Assembly (NCBI GenBank): GCA_020850715.1
Contig: JADZED010000080.1
Location: 256,524 to 320,523 of the forward strand
Reading direction: 5' to 3'
Length of the DNA: 64,000 bases
Source: Acidobacteriota bacterium
GTDB lineage: Bacteria; Acidobacteriota; Vicinamibacteria; Vicinamibacterales; CAVVIG01
The notes under the pieces were generated by a model. It did not search any database and was not told the DNA's origin. It saw only the letters and a program-made list of their open reading frames with translations. The position numbers and the translations under genes were made by a program. Below, in pieces: positions 32,748-42,823 of the stretch (its first letter is position 1; each line of letters starts with the position of its first letter).

Positions 32748-33296
32748 TCAGTACTCCGACGGGTCGGCCGCGGCCGCGCCGCCGGCGCCCGAGTCGCCGC
32801 CGGTGCTCGGCTCCCTCTTTGCCTGCTGGGCGAATGAGGGCGCGTCGAGCGAACGCTGCGCGGCTTCGGCGCTGGTGGCGCTCGACTGCAGGATCATCTT
32901 CATCTTGCCGATCACGATCTCGAGGTTGCGGCGCGCGTCCTGATCCATCGGTCGCTGCCTGAGGACGTCCTCGAGGAGCCCGCGCGCGCGGGTCAACGGG
33001 TCCATCTGCCCCTCCTGCGCCTGCAGGGTGGCAAGGTTGTAGCGCGCCAGCGCGCTGACGTCGCTGCCGAACGGCGCGTCGCCCGCCACGCGCTCGAACT
33101 GATCGGCCGCGGCGCCCGGCGTGCCTTCGGCGAACAGCCGGACCCCGCGGTTGTAGATCTGCACGGCGTCCTCGTCGGCCGGCACCGCCCGGACGGCGAG
33201 GACGGCCGCCGCCGCTGCGCCGGCGAGCAGCACGAGGAGGATGGCGGCGCGCCGCGCGAGCGTGCGGCGGGCTGCGCGCGTCGTGCGCGAGATCAT
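32748..33296 (-). CDS. Membrane-anchored TPR-like protein (BatC-like position)
   Basis: This 182-residue protein has a signal-anchor helix (about 17-40) followed by a short helical-repeat domain. VQIYNRGVRLFAEGTPGAAADQFERVA and ARYNLATLQAQEG look like TPR units, and the C-terminus is Gly/Ala-rich and probably disordered. It occupies the place of the BatC/TPR gene between two VWA genes of the Bat-like cluster, so it likely scaffolds their products on the outer face of the inner membrane. Its ATG overlaps the upstream VWA gene stop (ATGA). The TPR call rests on pattern only. Confidence 0.7.
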   Translation of the reverse strand: MISRTTRAARRTLARRAAILLVLLAGAAAAAVLAVRAVPADEDAVQIYNRGVRLFAEGTPGAAADQFERVAGDAPFGSDVSALARYNLATLQAQEGQMDPLTRARGLLEDVLRQRPMDQDARRNLEIVIGKMKMILQSSATSAEAAQRSLDAPSFAQQAKREPSTGGDSGAGGAAAADPSEY

Positions 33297-34288
33297 GCGC
33301 GCGCTCCCCGGTGCACGCCCGGCAGCAGCGCCTCGGTGACGACGACGAAGCCGACCAGCGCGGCCAGCAGGATGCGGACGGGCGCCTCCGAGCCGCGCGT
33401 CTGATCGATCATGGTGTCGCGCCTGGCGGCGAGCGAGGTCTCGAGATCGTGGATTGCCGAGTAGACCGGCGTGAGATCCTCGGGGCGGCGGATGTGATAC
33501 GCCTTCACCAGCGGGTTGAGCGCGAGCGAGTCGGCGACCCCCTCGCTCGCTTCGGCGCCCTTGCCCTCGATCGAGATGACGTAGACGCGGATGCCGGCCG
33601 CGGTGAGCGCGTTGATCTGGTTGGCGATCTTCAGCCTGTCGTCGATGAGATCGGAGACGAGGATGACGGCGCCGCTGCGGATGTTCGGCAGATCCAGCGA
33701 CCGCAGCACCGCGGCCGCATGCTCGAGCGCGACGCCGGTCTCGGTGCCGAGCGACATCGCGTTGAGCGGCTGCTGGGCGCCGGAGGCGATGTCGAGCTGC
33801 CGGAGATCGGTGACGAACTGTTCGAGATCCTGCGTCGGCCGGCGGTACTCCAGGACCTCGCTGCTGAAGAAGATCAACCCGACCTGCGTGTGGGTCTGCC
33901 GCTCCACGAAGGAGGCGAAGGCATCGCGCGCGACGGTGAAGCGCGTGCCCGCGAAGGTTTCGCCGTACTTCGCCATCATGCTCGACGAGATGTCGAAGAC
34001 GCACAGCACCGTCTTGAGCGGAATGGTCGTGCGCGACATCGCGGCGCCGCGCAGCGTATCGGCCGTCAGATCCACCCAGAGATAGGCCGTGAGGGCGAGC
34101 ATCAGCGCGAGCAGGCCGGCGCGCGCCGCGCGCGCCGTGCGCACCCGCCAGCGGCCGAGCGCCGGCACGTGACCCAGCGCGGTCACCGTGACGCCGGCGC
34201 CCGCCCCGTCCCGCCGCGGCCAGACACGCCTGAGCGCGAGCGCCGCCAGCCCGCCGCCGATCGCCAGTCCGAGCATCCAGGACGTCAT
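33293..34288 (-). CDS. VWA-domain membrane protein (BatA-like)
   Basis: This 331-residue protein has N-terminal helices at about 5-20 and 55-72, a VWA domain with the metal site FDISSSMM (98-105) and LVSDLIDD further along, and a C-terminal helix (about 305-325). It pairs with the second VWA protein 555 bases downstream. The start ATG 34288 overlaps the previous gene by four bases; the upstream open frame reads as basic nonsense. In Bat-type systems two VWA proteins face the periplasm and work with the MoxR ATPase. The client of this one is unknown. Confidence 0.82.
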   Translation of the reverse strand: MTSWMLGLAIGGGLAALALRRVWPRRDGAGAGVTVTALGHVPALGRWRVRTARAARAGLLALMLALTAYLWVDLTADTLRGAAMSRTTIPLKTVLCVFDISSSMMAKYGETFAGTRFTVARDAFASFVERQTHTQVGLIFFSSEVLEYRRPTQDLEQFVTDLRQLDIASGAQQPLNAMSLGTETGVALEHAAAVLRSLDLPNIRSGAVILVSDLIDDRLKIANQINALTAAGIRVYVISIEGKGAEASEGVADSLALNPLVKAYHIRRPEDLTPVYSAIHDLETSLAARRDTMIDQTRGSEAPVRILLAALVGFVVVTEALLPGVHRGARA

Positions 34289-35244
34289 CGACCCGTGCGC
34301 CTCAGGACCGGACCAAACGCCTCGGCGAGCGCCTGCCGCCCCTCCTCGACCTGCTCGTAATCGGGCTCCGCGGGCCCGTACACGATGCTCATCGCGCGGC
34401 TCACGCGCGCCCAGGCATCGTCGCCGTGGCCGTTCCACAGCGCGTGGGGCGGCCGGCCCATGAGGATCGGCGAGGCGTGGACGGCGATGCTCTCGAGCTG
34501 CTTCAGCCGCGTGCGCGGTTCGACCTCGGCGACCCAGGCGCGGTCGCCGAAGCGCGTGAGCGCGCCGTGCAGCCGCCGCAGCTCGATCTCCTCAGGCGTC
34601 GCGCCCGACCAGTCGAGCGCGTCCCTCCCCCAGCGTACGCCGAGCAGCGCGACGGCGGCGACGAGCAGCCCGGCGGTCGCCTGCAGCAGCCGCGCGTAGA
34701 GCCGGCCGCCCGGCAGCGCGCCCCGCAGCGGGCGATACGGGGTCCGCGTCGCCCGGTCGCCGTAATAGCTGCTGACCTGCAGTTCCTCCTCGAAATCGAC
34801 CGTCAGGCTTTCCTTTGCGTTCTGCGCGGGGCGCTCGTACACCAGCGTGCCCGGCGCCACTTTGTAGGCCTTGCCCGGATCGAGCTCGATCGCGCGAATC
34901 TCGGAGCTGTAGCGGTACTCGGTGATGCCGCCGTCAATCTGCCGGATCTTCAGGAGCGTCACGCCCGTCGGCTCGAACGGGGCGAACGACAGCCGCCGCA
35001 GGCTGTCCGGCTCCACGCGCACCGCGGCGGGCCGGTACTGGACGACGATGTCGACGGCGAACGGCTCGCCGAGGAAATGGGCTGGATCGTCGACGTCGAC
35101 CTTGGCGGCGATGTCGGCGTTGGGCGCGAGGAAGATCGACGCCGGCTCGGGCGTGCGGCGCGCGAGATAGCCCGCCGCGGCGGCCATGGCTGCCGCAAGC
35201 CCGATGGCGCCAATGGCCAGCCGCGTGGCGGTGCTCGTGCGCAT
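34285..35244 (-). CDS. Hypothetical membrane protein of the MoxR/VWA operon (DUF4381-like position)
   Basis: This 319-residue protein has a signal-anchor (about 8-27), a beta-rich periplasmic domain (35-180; EPFAVDIVVQYRP, TLLKIRQIDGGITEYRY), a second helix (about 188-206) and a cytoplasmic helical tail with ATPEEIELRRLHGALTRFGD. Proteins at this locus in Bat-like clusters (BatD, DUF4381) have similar topology but share little sequence, so I give only the position. It is co-directional between DUF58 and VWA genes; 49 bases separate it from DUF58, and its stop overlaps the next start. It probably joins the membrane complex. Confidence 0.65.
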   Translation of the reverse strand: MRTSTATRLAIGAIGLAAAMAAAAGYLARRTPEPASIFLAPNADIAAKVDVDDPAHFLGEPFAVDIVVQYRPAAVRVEPDSLRRLSFAPFEPTGVTLLKIRQIDGGITEYRYSSEIRAIELDPGKAYKVAPGTLVYERPAQNAKESLTVDFEEELQVSSYYGDRATRTPYRPLRGALPGGRLYARLLQATAGLLVAAVALLGVRWGRDALDWSGATPEEIELRRLHGALTRFGDRAWVAEVEPRTRLKQLESIAVHASPILMGRPPHALWNGHGDDAWARVSRAMSIVYGPAEPDYEQVEEGRQALAEAFGPVLRRTGR

Positions 35245-35293
35245 CAGCGGAGACTGCCCCCGGGAGGGCGGGCCGAGACAGGCGCCATTGTAC

Positions 35294-36276
35294 TCAAGAC
35301 TCGATCGCTTCCTGAAGCCGGATCGCGATGTCGTCGAGGTCGAGCTTCGCCAGGTGAGCCGGCGGCGTCCCGAGAGCGCCGAGCTCGTCCCCGAGCTGCG
35401 CGAACCGCCGCTCGTGCCGCTCCCTGAGCCGCCGCGCGGACGGGCCGTCGAGCCACACGTCGCGCACGACGCCCGACTCGGCGTCCTGCAGCGGAACGAG
35501 CGCGCCCTGCCGCGGGAACTCCGGGAAGGTGAATTCGAGGGCGTCCTGCACGACGACGGGCATCACCCGGGCGCCCTGCATCTGGGCGGCGAGCTGCACC
35601 AGGCCGTCGCCGTCTCGCTCGGGCAGGAAGTCGGAGATGAGGAAGAGCAGCGCGCCGCGCCCCACCGTCTTGTGGAGCCGATCCCGCCCGTCGATCGGAT
35701 ACGCCTGCAGCAGCGCGTCGCCGGCGTGGCCCGTCAGCACGTCGACGATCACGTCCGACACGGTGTGGAAGTGTCCGGAGCCCGGCCTGGGCGGCACCTC
35801 CAGCTCGTGGCGCCCGCCGAGCATCCACAGGCCGAGCGCCATGTGCTGGTTGAAGGCCGAGTGGGCGAGGATGCCGGCCGCCGTGAGCGCGATGCGCATC
35901 TTGTCGCGGACGAACATCGAGCGCGAGACGTCGAGCGCGACCACGACGCGCGCCTCGCGGAGCTCGGTGAACTTGCGCACCATCAGCTCCTGCGCCTTGA
36001 GGCTGGAGGCCGCGTGCACGTGCCGCATGCGGTCGCCCGGGCGGAAGGGGCGCAGTTCGGCGAACTCGAGGCCCTCGCCGATGTACGGGCTGCGCGAGTC
36101 GCCGAAGCGTTCGCTCTGCACGCGGCCGCGCGTGCGGAACGTGAGGAGCTCGCCGCGCGTGAGGTCCAGCAGCTCGCGCACCTGGCCGGCGGCCAGCGCC
36201 GGCTCCGGGGCGAGGCCGTCCGCGCCGCCGCGCAGGATGCGGAAGAGGCGGCTGGCGCCGCCGGCCTCCCCATCGG

Positions 36277-36286
<10 letters not shown>
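35294..36286 (-). CDS. DUF58 domain protein
   Basis: This 330-residue soluble protein has the DUF58 signature RGRVQSERFGDSRSPYIGEG and FAELRPFRPGDRMRHVH, then a VWA-like region with VVALDVSRSMFVRDKMR. It is usually encoded after a MoxR ATPase, as here. DUF58 proteins are thought to act as a substrate-recruiting partner of MoxR. GTG 36286 is chosen: it overlaps the moxR stop by 10 bases, and the frame upstream is the complement of that gene's reading. The metal-site residues Asp-Ser-Ser are retained. Confidence 0.82.
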
Positions 36287-37281
<995 letters not shown>

Positions 37282-37346
37282 GAAAGGGCCTTGTCTCGGG
37301 AAAGGGAGGCATTGTGTCGGGGGGACGCGCGATTGTCAACGCCGAT

Positions 37347-39848
37347 TCACAGCCCCCTGACGGCCTGTTCGACCTGGCGGGCGAGCGCGTCGTAGTCGTC
37401 GCCGCTCAGCCGCAGCGGCGCGCCGAAGGCGATGCGCGCCGGGCCGGGGCGCGCCATCCGCCAGCCGGGGCGCAGGACCTTGTCGAGCCCCTCGATGCGG
37501 ACCGGCACCACCGGCACCTCCAGGCGCGAGGCGATCATGCCGATGCCGGGGCGGAAGCGATCGATCTCGCCGGTCTCGGTCCGCCGTCCCTCGGGGAAGA
37601 TCAGCACCGAGAAGCCGTCTTCGAACACCTCGCCGATGTAGCGCAGCGTCTGGCGCGCGCCCGCCTCGCGCTGCGGCAGCGGGAAGGCGTTGAAGAAGAG
37701 CGCCGCCAGATAGTAGTTCAGGCTGCTGGTGAGCCACTGCCGCCACGTGTGCTGCCCGGGGAAGAAGTGCGCCTTGAAGAACTCCTTGGCCATCGCCGGC
37801 GCAAGGCGGTAGCGCCAGCGCGCCGGCAGCGCCGCCATGATCATCGGTCCGTCCATGTGGCTCTGATGGTTGGCGGCGAAGATCACCGGCGGCTGCAGAT
37901 CCCGGAGGTGCTCGAGCCCGTCGACCCGCAGCCACGCGAACAGGCGCCCGAGCGGCAGGATCCAGGTCGGCAGGCTCACGCGCCGGACCGCGCGGGCCAC
38001 CAGCGAGCGGTTCCACGCGGGGAAGGCGATCGGCTCGGCGGGCGGCGTCTCGCGCTCGGACGACTGCTCCACGAGCGCGCGCAGCTGGCCGACGTCGTGC
38101 ACGCCGGCGAACGCGCCCTCGTCGATCCGCGTATGGAACGCATCCTCGAGCGCCACCATCAGCTCCACGCGATCGAGCGAGCTGAGCCCGAGCTCGTCGA
38201 TCGTCGTGCCCGGGCCGACATCGGCGCGTCCGGCGTACTTCGCCATCAGGGCGGCGATCGGATCGCCGCCGGCGCGCGCCGGCGGCGGCGCCCCGCCGCT
38301 CTTCACCCACTCGCGGATCGCCGCGCGCTTCAGCTTGCGGGTGCCCTCGGTCCGCGGCAGCTCCGGCCCTGGCCAGGCCAGCGCCCGCCGAATCTTCTGA
38401 TGATCCTCGAGCTGCGCGTTCGCCTGGCGGGCGACCGACTCGGGATCGATCCCCGGATCGAGCACGAGCACCGCGTGGACCCGCTCCTCCGATCCCACCC
38501 GGATGCCGACCACCGCCGACTCGCGCACGCCGGGCACGTGATTCAGCACCCGCTCGACGTCCTCCGGAAAGACGTTCAGCCCTTCGGGCGTGACGATCAT
38601 CTCCTTCTTGCGCCCGCGGATGAACAGCTGGCCGTCGGGCGCGATCTCGCCGATGTCGCCGGTGTGGAACCACCCGCCCTCGAAGGCCTTGGCGGTCTCT
38701 TCCTGCTGCCCGTAGTAGCCGCGCGTCACGTTCTCGCCGCGCACGAGGATCTCGCCGTCGGGCGCGATCTTCACGTCCACGCCCGCGATCGCCTTGCCCA
38801 CCGATCCCTTCCTGGTACCGAACGGATGGTTCAGCGTGACGATCGGCGCCGTCTCGGTGAGCCCGTACCCCTGGACGACGACGAACCCGAGCTCCGACCA
38901 GAAGCGCTCCAGGTCGGGATCGAGCGGCGCGGCGCCGACCACGAACGCCCAGAACTTCAGGCCGAACAGCCGGTGCACGCGGCGGTAGCGCCACCAGCGG
39001 CGGGCGGCGCCGCGCCGGGGCGCGGCGGCCCCCAGCTCGCGCGCACCCCGCGCGCGCGGATCCAGGTGCCCCACGTACTCGCTCAGCACGTCGAGGATCT
39101 TGGGCACCGAGACGATCACCGAGATCCGGCGGCGCTTCACCTGCTCCACGATGTCGGCCGGGTTGTAGCCGCGGATGAACACGACGGTGCCGGCCAGCAT
39201 CGGCGGGATGAAGGTGGCCATCGCCTGGCCGAACATGTGGCTGAGCGGCAGCAGGTCGAGGAAGCGCAGCGGGTAGAACGGCGTGCCCCACTTGCGGTAC
39301 TTCAGGATCTCGCGCTCCACGGGGACGATGTTCGCGAGCACGTTCCGGTGGGTGATGACGACCCCTTTCGGCTCGGCCGTCGCCCCCGAGGTGAAGATGA
39401 TCTCGGCGACGTCGTCGCGCGCGACGGCGATCCCGGGCGGCTCGCCGTCGCGCCAGTCGATCTCGTGCAGCCGCCAGACGGGCGCTCCGGCGGCCATCGG
39501 GATCGTCGGCACCTCCTGACCGATGAGCACGACGCGCGCGCCGACGATCCCGGCCACGCGCGCGAGGAACTCCGGCGACGCGCGGTAGTCGATCGGCACC
39601 ACGACGACGCCGGCGAGCAGGCACCCCCAGAAGGCGACCACCCACTCGGGCCGGTTCTCGCTCCAGACAATCGCCTTGTCGCCGCGGCGCAGCCCCGCCC
39701 CGTGCAGCCGCGCGGCGAATCCGCGCGCCGCGCGCGCCACCTCGCTGTACGAGTACCCGCGGCTCCGGTAGCCGTCGTCGTGGACGAGGAACTCGCCGCG
39801 GGTGCGGGACAGATCGGCGAAGAAGTCGAGGAGCGTGCCGCGGGCCAT
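37347..39848 (-). CDS. Fused acyl-activating enzyme + acyl carrier + PlsC-type acyltransferase
   Basis: The 833-residue product has three catalytic modules. Residues 1-520 form an AMP-binding acyl-CoA/ACP synthetase: TSGATAEPKG (153-162), YGLTETAP (328-335), GWFHTGDIG (392-400) and Lys506 near the C-terminus. Residues about 527-597 form a phosphopantetheine carrier with Ser557 in LGLSSLDRVEL. Residues 620-833 form a PlsC/LPLAT acyltransferase with NHQSHMD (660-666) and FPEGRR (751-756). One chain could activate a fatty acid, hold it on its own carrier and hand it to a lysophospholipid or other acceptor, as Aas does in two domains. ATG 39848 lies 7 bases from a -10 box. Confidence 0.85.
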   Translation of the reverse strand: MARGTLLDFFADLSRTRGEFLVHDDGYRSRGYSYSEVARAARGFAARLHGAGLRRGDKAIVWSENRPEWVVAFWGCLLAGVVVVPIDYRASPEFLARVAGIVGARVVLIGQEVPTIPMAAGAPVWRLHEIDWRDGEPPGIAVARDDVAEIIFTSGATAEPKGVVITHRNVLANIVPVEREILKYRKWGTPFYPLRFLDLLPLSHMFGQAMATFIPPMLAGTVVFIRGYNPADIVEQVKRRRISVIVSVPKILDVLSEYVGHLDPRARGARELGAAAPRRGAARRWWRYRRVHRLFGLKFWAFVVGAAPLDPDLERFWSELGFVVVQGYGLTETAPIVTLNHPFGTRKGSVGKAIAGVDVKIAPDGEILVRGENVTRGYYGQQEETAKAFEGGWFHTGDIGEIAPDGQLFIRGRKKEMIVTPEGLNVFPEDVERVLNHVPGVRESAVVGIRVGSEERVHAVLVLDPGIDPESVARQANAQLEDHQKIRRALAWPGPELPRTEGTRKLKRAAIREWVKSGGAPPPARAGGDPIAALMAKYAGRADVGPGTTIDELGLSSLDRVELMVALEDAFHTRIDEGAFAGVHDVGQLRALVEQSSERETPPAEPIAFPAWNRSLVARAVRRVSLPTWILPLGRLFAWLRVDGLEHLRDLQPPVIFAANHQSHMDGPMIMAALPARWRYRLAPAMAKEFFKAHFFPGQHTWRQWLTSSLNYYLAALFFNAFPLPQREAGARQTLRYIGEVFEDGFSVLIFPEGRRTETGEIDRFRPGIGMIASRLEVPVVPVRIEGLDKVLRPGWRMARPGPARIAFGAPLRLSGDDYDALARQVEQAVRGL

Positions 39849-39855
39849 TGCTGGA

Positions 39856-39861
39856 ATTATG
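39856..39861 (-). promoter_or_regulatory. -10 box (CATAAT), 7 bases before ATG 39848
   Basis: Minus-strand CATAAT with only 7 bases to the start codon, leaving essentially no leader for the acyl-activating fusion gene. Confidence 0.5.
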
Positions 39862-39908
39862 TCGGAAAGCGCCGGCCGGCGGCCCCCGCATGGCGCGCAG
39901 CCCGACAT

Positions 39909-39918
39909 GCGGTAAGCT
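39909..39918 (+). promoter_or_regulatory. Extended -10 box GCGGTAAGCT before ATG 39930
   Basis: Identical decamer to the one on the minus strand at 44982-44991. The box ends 11 bases before the start codon. Confidence 0.5.
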
Positions 39919-39929
39919 TGAGGCCCTTC

Positions 39930-40853
39930 ATGCGGATCTTTCTCACAGGTGCAACCGGCTATATCGGCGCGGCGGCGCTGGACGCGCTCGTGCGCGCGGG
40001 CCACGACGTGACCGCGCTGGTGCGGAACAACGAGAAGGCCGCGCGCGTCGCCGCGCGCGGCGGCCACCCCGTCGTCGGCACCCTCGCGGACCCCTCGTCG
40101 TTCCAGGCCGCGGCCGAGGCGCAGGACGGCTACGTGCACGCGGCGTTCGACCGCGCGTCGGATCGCGGCCCGCAGACCGAGCGCGCGACCCTGGAAGCGC
40201 TGATCGCGGCGGCGCAGCGGCCGCGCACCGCCGGGCCGGCCGCGCCGCCGAAGCGCTTCATCATCTACACCTCGGGCATCTGGGTGCTCGGGCGCGCGCC
40301 CGAGCCAATCGCCGAGGATGCCAGGCCCAATCCGATCGCGCTGTCGGCGTTCCGCCCCGCGCACGAGACGCTGGTGCTCGGAGCGGCCGGCGACCACCTG
40401 CGCACGATCGTCGTGCGCCCGGGGATCGTCTACGGCGGCGGTCGCGGCATCGTCAGCGACCTGTTCAAAGCGGCGGCCAACGGCCTGGTTCGGGTGGTGG
40501 GCGACGGCAACAACCGGTGGCCGTTGATCTACGATCGGGATCTCGGCGAGCTGTACGCCAGGCTCGCCGCAAACAACGACGCATCGGGCATCTATCACGC
40601 CAACGACGAGGGAGACGAGCGTGTGAACGACCTGGTGGCGGCCATCGCCCCGTACGTGCCGGTCAGGCCCGACGTCCGCCACGTGCCGATCGAGGAAGCC
40701 CGCGCGAAGATGGGGCCGTACGCCGATGCGCTGGCGCTGGATCAGGTGGTGCGCAGTCCGCGGGCCCGCGCGCTCGGGTGGGCGCCGACGCTGCACTCGG
40801 TCTCGGGGAACGCCGCGCGCCTGCTCGAGGAGTGGCGGGCGCACCGGGGGTGA
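39930..40853 (+). CDS. NAD(P)-dependent epimerase/dehydratase family protein
   Basis: This 307-residue protein has an extended-SDR Rossmann fold, beginning MRIFLTGATGYIGAAAL with the NAD loop GATGYIG (7-13). IIYTSGIWVLG holds the Thr/Ser of the active site region. The usual Tyr-x3-Lys is not obvious: the segment that should carry it reads FRPAHETLVLGAA, so the catalytic Tyr may be lost, as in atypical SDRs (NmrA-like or SDR-a). RPGIVYGGG follows as expected. A reductase acting on a sugar or lipid, or a NAD-sensing role, are both possible. It is a single gene convergent with clpP, 1 base from its stop. Confidence 0.78.
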   Translation: MRIFLTGATGYIGAAALDALVRAGHDVTALVRNNEKAARVAARGGHPVVGTLADPSSFQAAAEAQDGYVHAAFDRASDRGPQTERATLEALIAAAQRPRTAGPAAPPKRFIIYTSGIWVLGRAPEPIAEDARPNPIALSAFRPAHETLVLGAAGDHLRTIVVRPGIVYGGGRGIVSDLFKAAANGLVRVVGDGNNRWPLIYDRDLGELYARLAANNDASGIYHANDEGDERVNDLVAAIAPYVPVRPDVRHVPIEEARAKMGPYADALALDQVVRSPRARALGWAPTLHSVSGNAARLLEEWRAHRG

Positions 40854-40854
40854 T

Positions 40855-41550
40855 TCAAAGCCCTCGCTTGGCGGCGGCGGCCTCCTCGACAGGCTCCGCC
40901 ATTCCGGCGGCCGCGATGGGCTCGGGCGGCGCGGTGGCGGCGGATGCGCGCTCGATGTCGCAGCCGACGATGGCGTCGATCAACCCGTAGTCGCGAGCCC
41001 GGGCGGCGTCGAGGTAGAAGTCGTTGCGCTTGGTGTCCCGGATGATCTGCCGTAGCGGCTTGCCCGACCGATCGGACAGGATCTTGTAGATCTGATCCTG
41101 CATCTGCTTCAAGCGCTCCAGATGCTGGGCGGCCGCCGTCGTCGACTGCCAGCCCGCCCACTTGGCCGGCTCGTGGATCATGATCCACGAGTGCGGGAAC
41201 GAGAGCCGCTTGCCTTCGCTCGCCGCCTGCAGGACGACCGATCCCATCGAGTAGGCCATCCCCTGCACGACGATCGACACCTCGATGCCGAGATTGATGA
41301 CGTGGCGAATGGCGTCGTGTATGGCGAGGCCATCGGTGACGTTGCCGCCGGCGCTGTTGATGTACAGGGTGATCGGCCGCCCGCTGTCGCGCGCCATTTC
41401 GCGCAAGCTTTCGATGCAGGCGCGCGCGGTGTCTTTTTCGATGTCACCGATCAGGTAGATGTCGCGCAGCCGGTCGGAGCGCTCCTTGCGCAGCTGCGCG
41501 CGCACGGCATCGACGAGCTCGGCGATCAGCCGATCGCTCAAGTCTCCCAT
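40855..41550 (-). CDS. clpP: ClpP-family serine protease
   Basis: This 231-residue ATP-dependent protease subunit has the catalytic Ser101 in GMAYSMGS, His126 in IMIHEP and an Asp in RDTKRNDFYLDA (171-182). INSAGGNVTDGLAI (64-77) is the substrate-groove signature. Typical ClpP reads AASMG; here Tyr precedes Ser, and the C-terminus has a 35-residue Ala/Pro-rich tail. It has no neighbouring clpX or tig, so it may be a second ClpP. ATG 41550 is 7 bases from a GATAAT box, suggesting a leaderless transcript. It probably assembles with an AAA+ unfoldase encoded elsewhere. Confidence 0.87.
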   Translation of the reverse strand: MGDLSDRLIAELVDAVRAQLRKERSDRLRDIYLIGDIEKDTARACIESLREMARDSGRPITLYINSAGGNVTDGLAIHDAIRHVINLGIEVSIVVQGMAYSMGSVVLQAASEGKRLSFPHSWIMIHEPAKWAGWQSTTAAAQHLERLKQMQDQIYKILSDRSGKPLRQIIRDTKRNDFYLDAARARDYGLIDAIVGCDIERASAATAPPEPIAAAGMAEPVEEAAAAKRGL

Positions 41551-41557
41551 CCAATCG

Positions 41558-41563
41558 ATTATC
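41558..41563 (-). promoter_or_regulatory. -10 box (GATAAT, TGC-extended), 7 bases before ATG 41550
   Basis: Minus-strand TGCGATAAT; the spacing predicts a transcript starting at the clpP ATG. Confidence 0.55.
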
Positions 41564-41578
41564 GCACCGCGGCACGGC

Positions 41579-42664
41579 TCAACCGGCGGCCGGTATGAGG
41601 TAGAACGCGAGCGCGAGGATGAGGTACACGGCCATCAGCTGCAGCCCTTCGACCCAGTTGCTCTCGCCGTCGGCAACCACCATCGCCGTCGCGATCACCG
41701 AGAGCGCAATCGCGGTGATCTCGAGGCCGTTGAACAGCAGCGTCATCGGGCGTCCGATGGCGAACGAGTAGATGACGACGGCGGGCGCCACGAGCAGCGC
41801 GATTTGCGCGCTGCTGCCGACCGCGATCTCGACCGCGAGCGTCATCTCGTCGCACCGTGCGGCATGGACGGCCGCGTAGTGCTCGGCCGCGTTGCCGATC
41901 ACGGCCACGATCACCGCGCCGACAAACAGCTCGCTCAGGCCGAACCGCGCGAGCACCGGCTCCAGCGCGCCGACGAGCATCTCGGCTTCGATCGTCGTCA
42001 GGATCGTCCCGGCAGCCAGCAGGCCGGCGGCCGCGCGGGCGGAGAAGACGCGCTCGGCGCGATCGGGCCCTGGCGCGGAACGGAACAGGTCGCGCCGCGC
42101 CCGGAACGAATAGATCAGGCTCCCGGCGTAGGCGCCGATGAGGACGGCCGCGCTGAGGAGGCTCAGCCGATCGAGCGCGGGCGGACGGGGCGAGAGGCTG
42201 CCGAAGAGCGACAGGTCGTAGACCGCCGGCGTGATCAGCGCCACCACCGCGAGAAACAGCATCGTCGTCGCATTCGTGGCCCGCGTGCGCGCGAAGCGCT
42301 GCGACCGCCGGCCGAGGCCGCCGAGAAAGAACGACAGGCCGAGCACGAGCAGCAGGTTGCCCACGATGCTGCCGGTGAAGGAGGCCTGGACCAGCGCGAT
42401 GTGGTTGCCGTTGAGCGCGACGATCGCGATGATCAGCTCGGCGGCGTTGCCGAAGGTGGCGTTGAGGAAGCCGCCCCAGGCGGGCCCCGCTCGCTTCGCG
42501 AGCTGTTCGGTGCCCAGACCGATGAGCCCGGCCAGCGGCACGAGCGAGATCGCCGCCGTGACGAACACCCAGGCCGACGCCGGCAGCGTCGCGGCGAGCG
42601 CCCAGGAGATGGGCGCGGCCACGAGCAGCACGTTCAGCCTGTTGTCGACCAGCGCACGCAGCAT
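41579..42664 (-). CDS. Calcium/proton exchanger (CaCA family, Cax-type)
   Basis: This is a 361-residue inner-membrane antiporter with about eleven helices. The two inverted repeats each carry the cation-binding motif: GNAAELIIAIVALN (72-85) and GNAAEHYAAVHAA in the second half. GSIVGNLLLVLG follows the first, and VGSSAQIALLVAP the second, as expected for the Cax/ChaA group. It should extrude Ca2+ (or Na+/K+) in exchange for protons. It stands alone upstream of clpP by 28 bases in the same direction, so the two might be co-transcribed, although clpP has its own start and the order is exchanger after clpP. Confidence 0.87.
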   Translation of the reverse strand: MLRALVDNRLNVLLVAAPISWALAATLPASAWVFVTAAISLVPLAGLIGLGTEQLAKRAGPAWGGFLNATFGNAAELIIAIVALNGNHIALVQASFTGSIVGNLLLVLGLSFFLGGLGRRSQRFARTRATNATTMLFLAVVALITPAVYDLSLFGSLSPRPPALDRLSLLSAAVLIGAYAGSLIYSFRARRDLFRSAPGPDRAERVFSARAAAGLLAAGTILTTIEAEMLVGALEPVLARFGLSELFVGAVIVAVIGNAAEHYAAVHAARCDEMTLAVEIAVGSSAQIALLVAPAVVIYSFAIGRPMTLLFNGLEITAIALSVIATAMVVADGESNWVEGLQLMAVYLILALAFYLIPAAG

Positions 42665-42790
42665 CGTCTCGGCCGCCTGCGGCCGCCGCGCTCCGGGCGG
42701 CGGCGCCGCTCAGTCAGCGAACGCCCCGGCGTCCTCGTTGCCTGCGACGGCACGGGGCCGGCGTCCGCCCGCCCGCGCGCACTCGCGGGC

Positions 42791-42805
42791 CTCCGCGCGG
42801 CGGAG
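42791..42805 (-). terminator. Possible hairpin after the nucleotidyltransferase gene
   Basis: A 6-base stem (42791-42796 with 42800-42805) with a 3-base loop lies 19 bases past the stop of the CCA-type gene, in a 159-base gap that shows no gene. Weak, without a T-run. Confidence 0.3.
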
Positions 42806-42823
42806 ACGCGGTCGGGGAGCCGG

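Noticed and set aside
37314-39929. Plus-strand open frame opposite the acyl-activating fusion gene
   Set aside because: Same artefact. The epimerase fold starts only at ATG 39930 (GATGYIG).
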